Shown here: piece by piece, positions 25,555-37,720 of the stretch
How positions within the stretch are numbered: the stretch's first letter is position 1
Layout of the letters: each line of letters opens with the position of its first letter
Source of the DNA: Gossypium raimondii
Lineage: Eukaryota > Streptophyta > Magnoliopsida > Malvales > Malvaceae
Direction of reading: 5' to 3'
Length of the DNA stretch: 64,000 bases
NCBI RefSeq assembly: GCF_025698545.1
Contig: NC_068572.1
Coordinates: 1,426,001-1,490,000, forward strand
Notes under the pieces: model-generated
The model's input: only the letters and a program-made list of their open reading frames with translations
What the model was told of the DNA's origin: nothing
The model's database searches: none
Translations under genes and position numbers: made by a program

Positions 25555-26034
25555 TATTTCTTTAATTCAGGGACTGAATCTCAATTTTGATTAAATGTTA
25601 GGCACAGTACAAAAAAGGATAATGAGAAAGGGAAAAAAAGGAGTAACGAGAGGTAAATTACCAATGGTTAATTGGCGAGATAAGGAAGTCGAATAGCTAC
25701 GAACGGCATCTTTGGCTTCGGATTCAAGTGCTTCCATGTCCAAATCATCGTCCTCATACAATTCTTCTTCGTCTTCCTCCTCCTCCTCCTCCCCCGCCGC
25801 CGCAGCTTCTTCTTCTTCGTCGTCTAGAAAACCTATGAATCCGTCGGAGTGAGGAGGCGGAGAAGTGGCAGAGGTGCAGCGGCAGATAAACGGAGAAGGG
25901 AGGGAGGAAACCGGCGGAGGAGAGAAATTAGAACGAATAGGTCGAAGAGGAAGAGAGGAAAGTGTGGAAATGGGAGAAAGGAGAGTGAGTGATTTAGCGA
26001 AAGGGAGCAATTGGATACTACAAAAACATGCCAT
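17873..26034 (-). CDS. DER: Plastid double GTPase Der/EngA, ribosome assembly factor
   Basis: Twelve exons: 26034-25662, 25084-25017, 24274-24191, 24072-23779, 22779-22640, 22280-22193, 22031-21849, 21642-21481, 20442-20249, 20099-19949, 18997-18832, 17940-17873. They join to 656 aa. Bacterial Der has two tandem GTPase domains and a KH-like domain and matures the large ribosomal subunit; plant copies act in plastids. Visible: a Ser/Pro/Leu-rich transit peptide, a very acidic linker (runs of Glu/Asp, about residues 75-110), GTPase 1 (GRPNVGKS 160-167, VVVDTGG, NKCE 301-304), GTPase 2 (GRPNVGKS 368-375, LIDTAG, NKWD 484-487), then the KH-like part ending [15 protein letters not shown]. The last short basic exon was chosen because it alone continues the frame from the donor at 18831 into a plausible tail ([10 protein letters not shown]). 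Without it the frame stops at 18812. Confidence 0.93.
25519..25548. repeat. (AG)15 microsatellite in DER intron 1
   Basis: Fifteen uninterrupted AG units, about 110 bp from the end of exon 1. On the transcribed (minus) strand this is a CT tract. A likely length-variable marker. Confidence 0.9.
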
Positions 26035-28572
26035 TTTTCTTCTTTCGAGCTGTTTCAGACTTTCAGTATTTGAGTGTTCAAAGAAAAAAAACGAAACTTC
26101 AGTGGAGGGAGGTTTGGCTTTTGGCGGTTGAGACTTTACAGAGGTTTATCCTTTCTCCCGGTTTAATTGCACCAGACATCCTAAACTATAAACTTCATTT
26201 TAAATTGGTCCCTAAATTTCAAAACATTCTAATTAAATCCTAAACTATCAATATTATATCAATCAGGTCCTTCTATTATTAAAACCATTAATTTAACTAT
26301 TAAATGACACGTAAAATCTTATGTGACTAAAATGAATTTTTCAAAGAAAAGAAAAATGTTTATGCATAACTTTTAAAATTAAAAACTAAAAATAAAGTAA
26401 TACCGGAAAAATAGAGAGTAAACGATAACTTTTTAAAAGCTTCAAAACTTTAAATCAATAATTTTACAACATTCAGTATTCAAAATATTCATTTCTCTTT
26501 AATTTTTTTATTTTAAATCATGCCACAAGAGATTTGACGTTTTATTTAACGATTAAGTTAACGATTTTAATAACAAAATAACTTTTGAGATATCACCGAT
26601 AATTTGAGTCAATTTTAATTTTAGTCTCTCTTTTCTACTAAAATTAGAGGTTTAATATTTAATCTCTATAAATTGATATAATTTAGTCTCTTTTTTAAAT
26701 ATTGTTGATAATCAATTGAGAAATGGCTAAAAAAAACCATGTCCGAGTAAGTTATATTATTATAAGAATTTTTTTGTCTTTTGTATAAATTTAATAAAAA
26801 CTCACATACGATAAGATTTAAACCTAATAATTCATAATATTTAAACCAAAACTTCATTTGATTTATACATAAAATTTTAATAAATATATATTTTTAAAAT
26901 CATTCACATCATGGTATGCTATAATCTAGTATTTGATAATATTATTAGTTGTTGCTATTAAAGTGACTGACATATGAATTTTTTTACAATTATTAGACCA
27001 CGGGCAAAATGAAAAGCCTAATAAATTGTTTAACTAATTATATTTGTTATTTTTAATGTAATGCCTAGAACTACTCATAGGCCTTCCCAACCCATATATA
27101 AGAGGATAATATATTTTTACGTACTCAAATCTAGATCTTCCTACATTGACAACAATACTCATATCAGCCGAGTTAAATAAAAGCTAATCAATCCTATTTT
27201 ATCCATGATAAATTTGCATTTCACCATACCATCAAACTCAAGTGAAAATTTAATCAAATACATTGGACAGTAATAAATTTATATAACAATTGAATACTGA
27301 AAATAACTCTTTATAAAAATAATAATATTAATTTGAATTAAAAAATAAATTATTTTAAATTGAGATTAAAATATCAAATTATATCTATTAAATGATAAAA
27401 AATTTGACGCTAAATTCGATACTTCTTTCTCTTATATTAAAAATAATTAAAAATATGACTAAATAAACCATAATTATAACCTTTTAAAATGCGCCAAAAG
27501 TTTGAAAAATAAAATGGGAAGTGATTTATTTTGTTTTAAAATAAAATGTTTAGCTTTATCTTTAAACCCACAAACCTTTCTCGTCAATTTTAAACTTGTC
27601 CTTTTCTTAAAAAATAAATTGCATTTTTATATGTTTCATCTAATTTATTATTGTGTTGAACAAAAGAAAAACTTCTAATTTATTATTGTGTTATCTTAAA
27701 TTCAAGTTTGACATACATGGATTTAAATTCATCTTTATAAATTTTATATAAAAATACAAAAAAGTCAGAATATGTGTACTTTGTCAAATTTTAAATTTTA
27801 ATCCTCACGTGATTAAAATTTATCAAAATTTTAAATTGGAATTTTTTTTTGACATTGTCAAGTTGGAATTTTAATCGATAAATTTTAATAAAAAATACTT
27901 ACGATATTCGTAAAAAAGTTCTAACTATCCTCATTGATAGGTAAAAAGTAAACATATTAAATTGACAAATTTTGACAAATAAAGACCATAATGATTGGGA
28001 TTTTCAAATTGAGAAAGTAAATGGATTACATTTTAACTTTAAAAGTAAATAGAACAAACCTCAAATTCTTTACAAGTCCATAGACTAACATCACATTTTA
28101 ACCAAAACAAAACACTCTTATAATAATAATTGGTACTTTATAAAAGAATCGGGTTTTAATCTTTTCACGACTGAATTGATATCTAATTGACTCGTAACAC
28201 CAACTCAGCCTTGAACTTTAATATAATAGATATAAATATAGATAGCTATTTCTCATAAATTAATCTAAGATAATTCAATTCAGATTATATGGCTTAGGCC
28301 AAAAAATAATTTATAGGCATAATGCATATATAAATGAAAATATGGAATCAATTTTAACCAAAGGTTACCAAAAACATAAAAAAGCAACATCAAATATTTT
28401 AATGTATAGTTATAAACCTCTCACATGACTTAAACTGTGCCCTAGAGTTAGTTCTTTTAACCTATATTTCAAAAAAACACAAATTTAATAACCAACCGCC
28501 CTTTATTTTTTCTTCAGTTGATATTACACTCATTTAGGAACTATAATCCATCTACCAACATGATCATCGTTA
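26035..28572. other. Intergenic DNA between DER (5') and SEC62 (3')
   Basis: 26035 to about 26150 is the DER upstream region. About 26180-26640 holds MITE-arm-like words (AATTGGTCCCTAAATTT, TTAATTTTAGTCTCTC) that may be two worn inverted arms, but no ends or target duplication could be fixed. About 26650-28500 is very AT-rich with no ORF. The last part is the SEC62 3' flank. Confidence 0.5.
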
Positions 28573-31500
28573 TCATATGGTATTATTGGTCTGATGTTGA
28601 TCGGTTTCGTCGGGATTTTCAGTTTCATCCGGGGGGGTTACAGTTTCAGAGTTTACCTTGCTTTCATTTGAAAATTTGTTGTTATCTTCTGTGGCATTAA
28701 CTACTGGTTGTTTCTCCATCATCCCGGAGAGAGCTAGGCTAGGAGACCATTCGAGGACGTCGTCGATTATGTTCGACATCCGTTTTTGATATCTGCAAGA
28801 GTAGTATAAAAGGGTTTAGATGTATGATGACGAATGATTCCAAGAACACCAGTCCAGAATGATTGAAACTGTTTACGAAACACATGATGTATACACACAT
28901 ATGTAAGTGCTTGAAGACTACAATTGTCCTCATAAATTCTAGATCGAGAGTGAAGATGCCTTTAATGATGGAAATCATGAAGCACTGTATAGGCCTTTTA
29001 AAGCACTAATAGATAAAAGTACCATGGTGGCCTTTGTACTAAGAGTAGGATTGCATTTTGCCCCATCTACTAAAAAATATGGGGCAAATTAGTCCCTATA
29101 CGTTAAATCAAAAAGCAAACTAGTCCTTCAATTAAAAATTTCACCATTTCTATTGTTAAAAACAGATCCCTCTATGTCAGCATGATGTACATGTGGCATG
29201 CCACAAATTATTGTCTGGTTATCCCGTTACCTACGCCAGTTTTTAATAGTACAAATAGATGAAATTTTTAATAGAAAGCACCAATATGCTCTTTGAACTA
29301 ACGTATATGGACTGATTTGCTCATTTTTTGAGTAGACAGGGCAAAATGTAATCCAACTCCTAGTACAAGGGCCTCTGCGGTACTTTTACCGCAATAATAT
29401 GATCACACTGCTCTCTGGATTAATAAAAAAAAAAAATCTTATGACCAAGAGCAGATTTGGAACTGACCTTGCTCTAGCAGCCTCATCAGGAGCATGATGC
29501 CTCAGCAGCAATATAACCAAGACAGCCACAATTGCATAAAACAGTCTAGCTGTCCATTTTGGACGTTCTTCTTCATCTTTTTTGGGCAAAAACCGGAACA
29601 ATTCTCGCAGCGTTGCTTCCTCAGCAAGGATGTTAGGGAAGAACCAAATACGCTTTCCCAGGACGATCCATGCAGCACCAAATATTGCAGCTCTCACTAC
29701 AAAGTTTGAAGTTTGAATGAAAATAGAGAAAAGAAAAGCAAACATGCAATAGAAAAAAGGTACAGAAAGAACCGGTGATTTGAACAACTAAAATTGATCA
29801 TGCAAACAACCTTTTAAAAACCAGGATCACAGCCAGGCAGTTCAAGACACTAATCTGTTTTAACTCAACAGCAATAAGTGCAAACATAAGGGGTTTAGCA
29901 AGGTAGTTCCACTTGTCCCTAAATTTGACCGGAAAGTTGGTTCGTCCAACATGTATCTCTGGCTCACTATTTTACTTCCTAAAGGAATTTTTTGGTGATA
30001 TATTACGCCGTTGGTAATTTAGTTTATGGGGAATATTAGTGGAAAGGAAATTAACATACAACGTTTCCTCTTCCAGTATAAAGTCAGTTATAGCCAATAT
30101 GAGTTTTGCTATATTTTTGTGTTCCCAAAGACCATAGCTCAGTTCAGTTCCCATGTCATATGCTATTGTTATTTCAGTAGTATACACACACAAGAGAGAA
30201 AGAGAGATCGGAGAATATACAATCGCTACCAATTCATAAGTTTTATATTATCAGTGACTAAGACAGATGCTTAATGACAAGACGAATAGAAAGGACACAA
30301 CCTACATGCACATCTGTCTTGTATGTATCTATCTTATTGGCAAGACGGAAATAACAAATGCACCATCTAGATAGAAAGGGCGCAACCTACATGCACATCT
30401 GTATTGTATGTGCAGTAACCCAAGCAAGAGAGAATTAATGTAACTGCTTACATCAAGTGGCATTATTAGGCCAAAAGTTTAGTTGCATTAACCGAAATTT
30501 AAACCTGAGCAAAGAATTACACTAACATTAGATAAAACTGTAATGATATAGAATTACAATCTTAGAATAGCACACGTGACAACAGGGTTCAGTGCCTAAA
30601 AAACAGGGTTTAAAAGTAATGTAATATTTACTTAGCAAATAAAACCCAAATGGGCAGAAAAACCTTGCTTGATAGGCAAGGAATTGTACCAACATCATTT
30701 CAAATGCTGGTCACCAACCCCAAAATCAAACTAACAACTGCTTTCTTCGGCCAGCATTTACAAATGATGTTTCTACTTTAACATAGTAAACAAAGAAAAT
30801 TTAGTTTTTAATAGCATTAAAATGTTCCTAATATTGGAAAAGAATTAACCAAATTACATAGAAAAGGATACGATGAATATTAATATCAAATAACATCCAG
30901 AAAAAGAAATTAATACAGAAAAACTTACATAAAAGCAAGGAGAGAATAAGTAGAAGAAGTCCCGCGCATGAGTAGAGTATTAGTAATTTGCATCGATGTG
31001 GATATACAGGAAACAAGCAGATTGCAAGAGTCAATATGGGCCAGAAAAATGAGAGAAGTGTCTGCCATAATGGCCTTCGTTTCACAAACGTCCATGCAAA
31101 AAAGGCATCATTTTCAGAGAACACTCGCTCCTGCAAAAAGGGTCAGAACCAGATAAAAGCATTAGTTTGAGGAAGACAGGTGATTCTGCAAAATAACAAC
31201 ATTATGGATAAGAAAACAGAGAAAGCATAAGGCAAATAGCCATAGCCAATTGCAAGAGCAAATGGATGCTGTTTGAAATGCCAATGTCAGCATTCCGAAA
31301 TGCAATAATTTAGAAGCTTAGTTTCATGTGAAAGCAGACTTTATATTGTCTTCCCAAATAATGGCAATGTGTCTGCTTTGGTTAATAGTGTAATTTTGTA
31401 ACAATTAAATGGTTTAATGACGAATAAAATGAATAATGCAAGTTTAACCGAACAATAAATGCATATTACTTCAAGAGCAAATATGAAAACAGCACCAGAG

Positions 31501-33287
31501 CATTGAAGGCACAGAAATTAGGGGGCAGGAGGTGGGGCAGGGACCATAAAATAAACTTTGTACAGAAGCAAATGACAGTGAATGTTTATAACATATAACA
31601 CCTTTTGTCACAGAAAAGCATCCAAGACCACATGAAACAGAAGTTATCATCTTAATCAGACCAAAAAGAGATTCCAATCCTTGATACATAGAAGACTTCA
31701 GGTTAGAGGATAACTCAATAAGATGGAACAAGCCCCTGTGACTTAGGTTGAGAGAACATAGTAGATCAATGTATATAAGTCTAGGCCTAAAGTATTTACA
31801 AATTGTAAGCATGAAATCTTCAGGTTTATCCTGAAAAAGTTTGGACAGATCTAGTCTGCATTTTAAGATAACTCTTTGAATATATTAACAAAGTAAACAA
31901 GAATACACATTACATATAGAAATTTTTGTATAAGAATCTCAAGCAGCCATACTACCTAAAAGTGAAATAAGTAAATGATTTATCAAATATTTTAATGTTA
32001 CACAAATAAAATACTTACAGGAAAGATTTCTAAATGTGCAGGCCAGGTAGACAACTTTTTCTTCCCCGGACGAACAGTTTTCACCACACGGTCACACCGC
32101 ACCAAAAGATTTTTTTGTAACAAATTATTGGCAATATCTTCAGTTTCAAGATCTCTATCTGATTCCAGTATTTCTTTAAGCTCAGGATGATTTTTCATAA
32201 AGCTTACAAAATCCTTCCCCCTAAAATATTCGACACGAGTTTCTTGCAAGACAGCCCATCTAGACTCCAAATCTTTATGGTCTCTAACTTTCTCAGCAAA
32301 CAATTGATATACATCCTGCTTGGCAGCTTGTTTCTGGGTAGAAAGGAAATGTCACAGAAATTAAATAACAATAACATTATAAAATTCACGAATTATTATC
32401 ACTTATAAAAATTGGCCAGGACAAACACATTGGAACACAAGTAACCCTCAAATTCATGAGACAAGTAACCAAATGTATGGGGATATGACCCTCCAATACA
32501 TGGAAAACTTGGGAAAAAAATTGAGCATAATCGTATCAAACCCTCGCATTCGAGTAAAATAAGTCCAGTTGGTCGGGCAAACAAGTACAAATCACAAAAG
32601 CATCCTAGACAGTCAAGCAAAATATATCATCACAGGTTTTTTAACCATTAGTAAGTTAAAATGCAATCATTTTTCCACCATGGAAACAACTTTTTCCGAA
32701 TTTGTCTGGCAAACTTATCAAAACTAAGCCATCATAATTTCCACAATTTTACCATATCCTCTACACCGAGCCTTTCCGGAAAAAGCATTAAACGTGATCA
32801 TAATTTCCCTTCCTCATTTCCCCCCTTTTAATGCTTAATATAATAAAAAAGAACATTTCAAAAGAAATAAACTAGATTAAAAAAAAAAAGATCATAGAAT
32901 TTCTTGCCTCAATTCCCTCACATGAAAAATGTAATGCAATAATTAAACTAGTCCCAAAAATTAATACAAATCAACATCTTATGTTTTCTTAGCAATGCAA
33001 ATAAAATTAGATTTTTGTCTTCGTTAAAAAAAAACGATTGTAATATCTACACTAAATTCATAACAAAAATTTCAGATCAAAACCAAACGAAGTTTTTTTT
33101 GTAAATCTAAAAAAGAAAAATGTCAATTAACAATTCAAAACAAAAACCCTAGATCGGAAAAAATAAATGAGAAAAGAAAATGACGAACCCTAGGAGGAGT
33201 GTCGGAGCTGGGATCTCTGCCAACATTTTGTACGGACGCCGAAGATCTTCGAGCTTTCCTCTTCTCCGCTGCTCCTGATTTCTTCAT
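28573..33287 (-). CDS. SEC62: Translocation protein SEC62
   Basis: Five exons: 33287-33189, 32333-32019, 31130-30929, 29696-29468, 28792-28573, joining to 354 aa. SEC62 is an ER membrane protein that works with the SEC61 channel and SEC63 in post-translational protein import. A short basic N-terminus (KKSGAAEKRKARR) leads to the conserved cytosolic domain (VEYFRGKDF, LLQKNLLVRCDR, WPAHLEIFP). Two hydrophobic segments follow: TLLSFFWPILTLAICLFPVY, and one across the exon 3/4 junction. A third segment (LFYAIVAVLVILLLRHH) precedes an acidic, Thr/Asn-rich tail. I recall the extra C-terminal segment as a plant SEC62 trait. Intron 4 carries a foldback MITE (29012-29390); intron 3 has a local duplication near 30288-30415. 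Confidence 0.93.
29012..29390. mobile_element. Mutator-like foldback MITE, copy 2, in SEC62 intron 4
   Basis: The left end reads GATAAAAGTACCATGGTGGC and the right end, on the minus strand, GGTAAAAGTACCGCAGAGGC. The arms match over about 100 bases with words CTTTGTACTA, GGATT(G/A)CATTTTGCCC and ATATACGTTA. The flanks GCACTAATA (29003-29011) and GCAATAATA (29391-29399) form a 9-bp target duplication with one mismatch. No coding capacity. It sits near the 3' splice half of a large intron, so the transcript carries a long imperfect hairpin. Confidence 0.8.
30288..30415. repeat. Local duplication in SEC62 intron 3
   Basis: The phrase AACCTACATGCACATCTGT occurs twice, about 85 bp apart, in wider near-copies beginning AGAAAGG (30288 and 30373) and ending TTGTATGT. 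This is a dispersed direct repeat of about 40 bases; no function is visible. Confidence 0.7.
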
Positions 33288-34355
33288 TTTTCTTTTTCTT
33301 TTTCTTTTTCAAATTTTCGGATTTTCTTTCTTATTTATGGGTTTTCTTTTTTCCTTTTCAGTATTCTGTTTCTTTTATATTTATTTTCTCTTTCTATGGG
33401 AAACGCCTGTTGAATAAAAATATATATTATAAACTCATGAGACTAATTTTTATGCCCAATAAAGAGTATTTATTAGACTTGAATAATATATTTTTATATT
33501 TATAAATGATTAAAATTAAATTAAACCATTCTTTGCCGGGTTAGTTTGAATTTTAAAAGCTATTAATTAATTAAAATAATTGTCCAAATCAAAATCGATT
33601 AAACCTTAATTGAGTCGATTATAATCGAAAATTGCTTTTTTATTTGATTCTTTTTTATCCATATGTTGTATTTGGCCAATTTCTTGTGTTGTTGTTGTAG
33701 ACTTGTAGCCTCTATTGTTTTCAACAACCTATTGATTTAGCTATGTATATGCCGACACTTTATTATTGTAAACTGGCATTTCTCAATATGGGATCCATGG
33801 TATATCAAGGCACCTATTTGTATAGGTGCAAAATTAATATAATTTTATATTTTTTTATAATTAATTGTTAAATTTATTAATATAATTGTATTTATTATGT
33901 ATGTAAAATTTCAAGTTAACTCAATATCTCGATTATATCGATTTAAAATACTGTTTATATTAATATATGTTTAAGGGTTGAAACCATTTTACATAAAACA
34001 AATAATTAAAATATTTTTATTTAAAATTGAATGTAACATGAAATTCAATAACTGGATCATAAAAAAGTTATAACATTGTATAAGTAGATCCTTTCTTCAA
34101 GGATGTCCATTTGGTTTGTTCGTTTTTAATTAAAAACCAAATAAATATGAGCTGTTTATATTATTAAAATTGAACTTTCTTTTATTCGGTTAGGTCGTTT
34201 TTTAAATAATAAATTTATTTATTATAAAATAAAAAAATATTGTTTTAATTGCTAAATTATAAGATTTGTCATTAACAATGTTGATTGATTTTTCGTTTGA
34301 TCAATTACTAATTTATAAAATAAATAATATGTAAATTAATTTATTGTTTCAATTG
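33288..34355. other. Intergenic DNA upstream of SEC62
   Basis: The first part is the SEC62 upstream region on the minus strand, pyrimidine-rich on the + strand just before the start codon. The rest is AT-rich, with a TTAATTAATT-like stretch near 33560. No gene or element boundary was seen. Confidence 0.5.
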
Positions 34356-34996
34356 GGAGAATGCATTCATGGCTACATTCGAAAACGAATCAAATGGTTA
34401 CCCTTAAAAATGCACTAATTGAAATGTATTCGAATTCATAACGAATGCATTGCAAGTGTTTGAGAATATGATCCATAGAACTGTTATAACTTGGACTGCC
34501 GTCATATCAGCACTGAAATGCATTGCAAGTTGTATGATCGATTTACTTGTTCGAGCCGGTTACCTAGCAGAAGCGCTCGAACTAGTTAGTTGGATGCCAT
34601 TTCAGCCGAATGTAGCTAAATGGGGTTCTGTTCTTGCTGCATCTAATACTCATGGTGATGCTGAGCTGGGAGAGTTAGCTTTGCTCCATTTGGTACAGTT
34701 GGAGCCTTGGAATAGTGGGAACTATGCAATTTTATCCAATATATATGCTTCAGCTGGGAGAATGGATAAGTCTGTAATGGCAAGGAAGATGATGAAAGAC
34801 AGGTGTTCGAAAGGTGCCAGGTCGGAGTTCCATTCAGGTGAGTAATATAACTCATGAATTCATTGCAGGAGATACATCACACCCTCAGTTTGGTAGAATA
34901 CATGGAACCCTATTCACCATGAATGAGCAGATGAAAACTGCTCAACATAATCCCGTAAACGAATTCGGTGAGCTTATGATGGAAGTGCAATTCTGA
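34356..34996 (+). pseudogene. PPR-protein pseudogene fragment (E-domain end)
   Basis: The translated pieces match the C-terminal part of a plant PLS-class pentatricopeptide repeat protein: HGYIRK, NALIEMYSNS, VFENMIHRTVITWTAVISAL, then CMIDLLVRAGYLAEALELV, WGSVLAASNTHGDAELGELA, LEPWNSGNYAILSNIYASAG, and in another frame GRSSIQVSNITHEFIAGDTS. Such proteins bind organelle RNA for editing. This copy starts mid-protein. It has frame changes near 34405 and 34825 and lacks the usual stretch between the ITWTAVISAL motif and the CMIDLLVRAG motif. There is no start codon or transit peptide. The longest open piece is 34450-34845. A decayed host gene copy. Confidence 0.85.
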
Positions 34997-35557
34997 TATC
35001 GGACCACCATCGGTAAGTGACCGCGCTTCATTTTGATGACGTCCGTGTTCTCAATTCAGAATAGTGAGCAGGTCCACTAAAGGAGTGTGCATCTAAAGCA
35101 ATGTAGTTAGTACCGTATGAGCTGATGTATCATTTTTGCTTCGATACTGATATGTAACACTTAGAAATGAAACAACCCTTATAAACTTTAGATTACCTCA
35201 ACACATCAAATAATTCAAAGACCATGATATTTTAAGACTAATATAAGAGACAATTGTTGCCAGAAAAGACTGAACATCATATTATTATTATTACTTCCTA
35301 GGACTACAAGATAATTCACATAAACCAAGAAATAAAATTTGGATGGAATCCTTAACATAGATGAATAAACAAACATATGGAACTGAGTTCTTAATCATAT
35401 TGCAGAAGGAAACTACTTAGCTCTAGATGCCAGGCTTGTGGTGCTTGTTTCAGGTCATGGCTGATCTTGTGCAGTTTCAAAGAACCAATTCGTAGATACC
35501 ATAAGGACAGAAGCCTTATTACAACATAAAGATGCTAGGTAGTACCAAACAGACAGA
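34997..35557. other. Intergenic DNA and 3' untranslated region of the VOA1-like gene
   Basis: Between the PPR pseudogene and the stop codon at 35558. The right part is the likely 3' untranslated region of the minus-strand gene. No other feature seen. Confidence 0.5.
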
Positions 35558-37720
35558 TCAATTTTCTTGGGGTGCCTCGAATCTTGTTGGAGTATCAATG
35601 CCCATCATGCAGCAAAGGCCTGATACTAAGATTAAAAGCAACACAATTCCCTGAAAATCATGCAGTGCGGCCACATAAGGATCCCTCTAGGCATAATATA
35701 AGCAATAAGATATGGACTGAAAAGACCAACACTGAAAGAAAAAACACATATTGAAATCCATATGACCACATCACAACACTCGTGACTACAAAAGCATTCT
35801 GAATCCAAGAAAGGATTAGTAAACACTGAAACAATAAGAATGCATTTCCAAATCCATATAACCATATCAGAACACTCATAATGGAAAAGCATTGTCGTTA
35901 GATTAGAGGTAACAGAAATGTGGAGGGCAAAGACAAAGACTTACAACTAAAACTCCCTCAAGGAGTGATGATTTTAGCTGGCAAACCTCATCGCAGACTT
36001 TGGGACTGGCTGAACCATTCTTTGCAGTATCATCAGCAAGAAACCTTTCGAGCTCTCTATAACCGGGATAGTGGATGGACTTAAAAGGATCGGAAACATA
36101 AAGGGCTGCATATTTTGCCCCAGATTGCTCCACAGAACTCATGACTTCAGTCAAAATCTCACCTGCATATTTAAATAAAACAACACGTGAATACATTTTA
36201 GAGTAATCAGTCTTCACTAAGATAAGAAATGTGCTAATATAGCATACTCTCTGGGAATGGTTGGTCAAGCTCTTTCAGAGACTGAAAGCCTCCATGGCAT
36301 AGGACAACCAGATCAGTCTCCCCCTTTGTTCTCTTTTCCATCCTCGAAACTAGATGATCCTGTTTATTGTTTATCAGAAAATCGTAAAGGAATTAATAAG
36401 ATGGAGAAGACAAGGTACTGATCATTTCCATAATACCACATTTTGTATTGATGCATTTAAAATAAAATTTTTGAAGTTGATTTACATGGACCGAATGCAA
36501 GTTTGCAAGTTTCTGGAAATCTCCACCCTCTATAGAGCACGATTCCAAAAATGCAACATTAGCAACTCCCAAACCGTTCCCACAGGCTTCCTTAAAACTT
36601 GAAACCAACAAATTCTCCATTGTTTCCTCCTCAGAAGTAGCTACATATGGAAACGCCATTGAGAAGTTGGACTTGGTAAAAGAGTCCTGTTCAACAATAT
36701 GAATCAGTGACGAAGAAACAGGGAACCGGAATCCAAAGTAATTAATACCCCAACTCGGTGAAATCTAGTCACCTTAAGCAAGTTCAAAAGAGTCGGATCT
36801 GCATGTTTGTTCCCTGCAACATCTGAAGAGTGCAACTACAAAGAATAAAAGCAAATATCATAAGTCACGTGGACATGAAAGTTAGCACCAATTGCAGCTT
36901 ACCACAATGCAACAGTGAACTTCAAGAAATGAATAAATATTTATCAACATCATAACACGAACATCAACAAGAATTGTTGTATTCATATGCTAAATAGTTC
37001 CAACTCATTGAATTAGATTTTAGATTTCAATAAAATAACATAGCGAATCTATGCCACTGCAGTACCAAAAGAAGTAAACAAATTCACTCTGCAAAATACA
37101 ACTGAAAAGGGAAAAAGAAGCAGCTAAATACAACTACTATTATTTTTATTTTCCATGTTGTGGGCAGAGGTTTGAAAAAAGGATGCTTAATTGTGAAGCT
37201 TATAAAATAATATACAAAATTCCAACATTACCTCTCTACCAACAAAAACAACGGCGAGATCAACAGGGCGCTCATTTTTCCTCTCGGAGCACTAAAATCG
37301 AAACGGATAATCGCAATTAATCAACAAAATCAACAAATTTCAAAAACCATGGCTATAATACTGAAGGGGAATAAAGCTCAAATTACCAGTAAGTCAGACC
37401 ATCCCCCTTGAGAAAGAACAGAGTTAGCTAGATCCTTTGGAGACATGATCTGATAATTTACAGATTCCTTCGATTCAACGCTAGAGAAACTGCAAATCAC
37501 AAATCAAAGATATTCGAAATAAATGAGATCCCAATTTACAAGAACCCTAAACTAGAAATTTTCAATTCTTTTACAAATTGATTCAATGAAATCAAAACCA
37601 TGAAGAAAAAAAAACTTACCCAGGAGCCCATAGAAAAGCAGGCACGGTGGATGCTAATGAAATCTGAGCCGCTGCGATGAAACCCACCATCATCGCCACC
37701 ACAAATATCTTGAAACCCAT
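35558..37720 (-). CDS. Type I membrane protein, VOA1/Ac45/Big1-like
   Basis: Eight exons: 37720-37620, 37489-37387, 37291-37232, 36835-36773, 36686-36486, 36359-36248, 36162-35945, 35650-35558, joining to 316 aa. A signal peptide (MGFKIFVVAMMVGFIAAAQI) is followed by PAFLWAP, a large lumenal domain (DLAVVFVGREL, DLVVLCHGGF, YAALYVSDP) and a single C-terminal membrane segment (LLEGVLVGIVLLLILVSGLC) with a short cytosolic tail ending APQEN. This layout and the PAFLWAP start match the plant relatives of yeast Big1/VOA1 and animal V-ATPase accessory protein Ac45, which act in the ER/endomembrane system in V-ATPase assembly or glycan synthesis. The membership is by layout and remembered sequence; the exact role in plants is not established by what is seen here. 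Confidence 0.85.

Noticed and set aside
26180-26640. Possible further foldback MITE
   Set aside because: Arm-like words are present but no paired ends or target duplication could be fixed.
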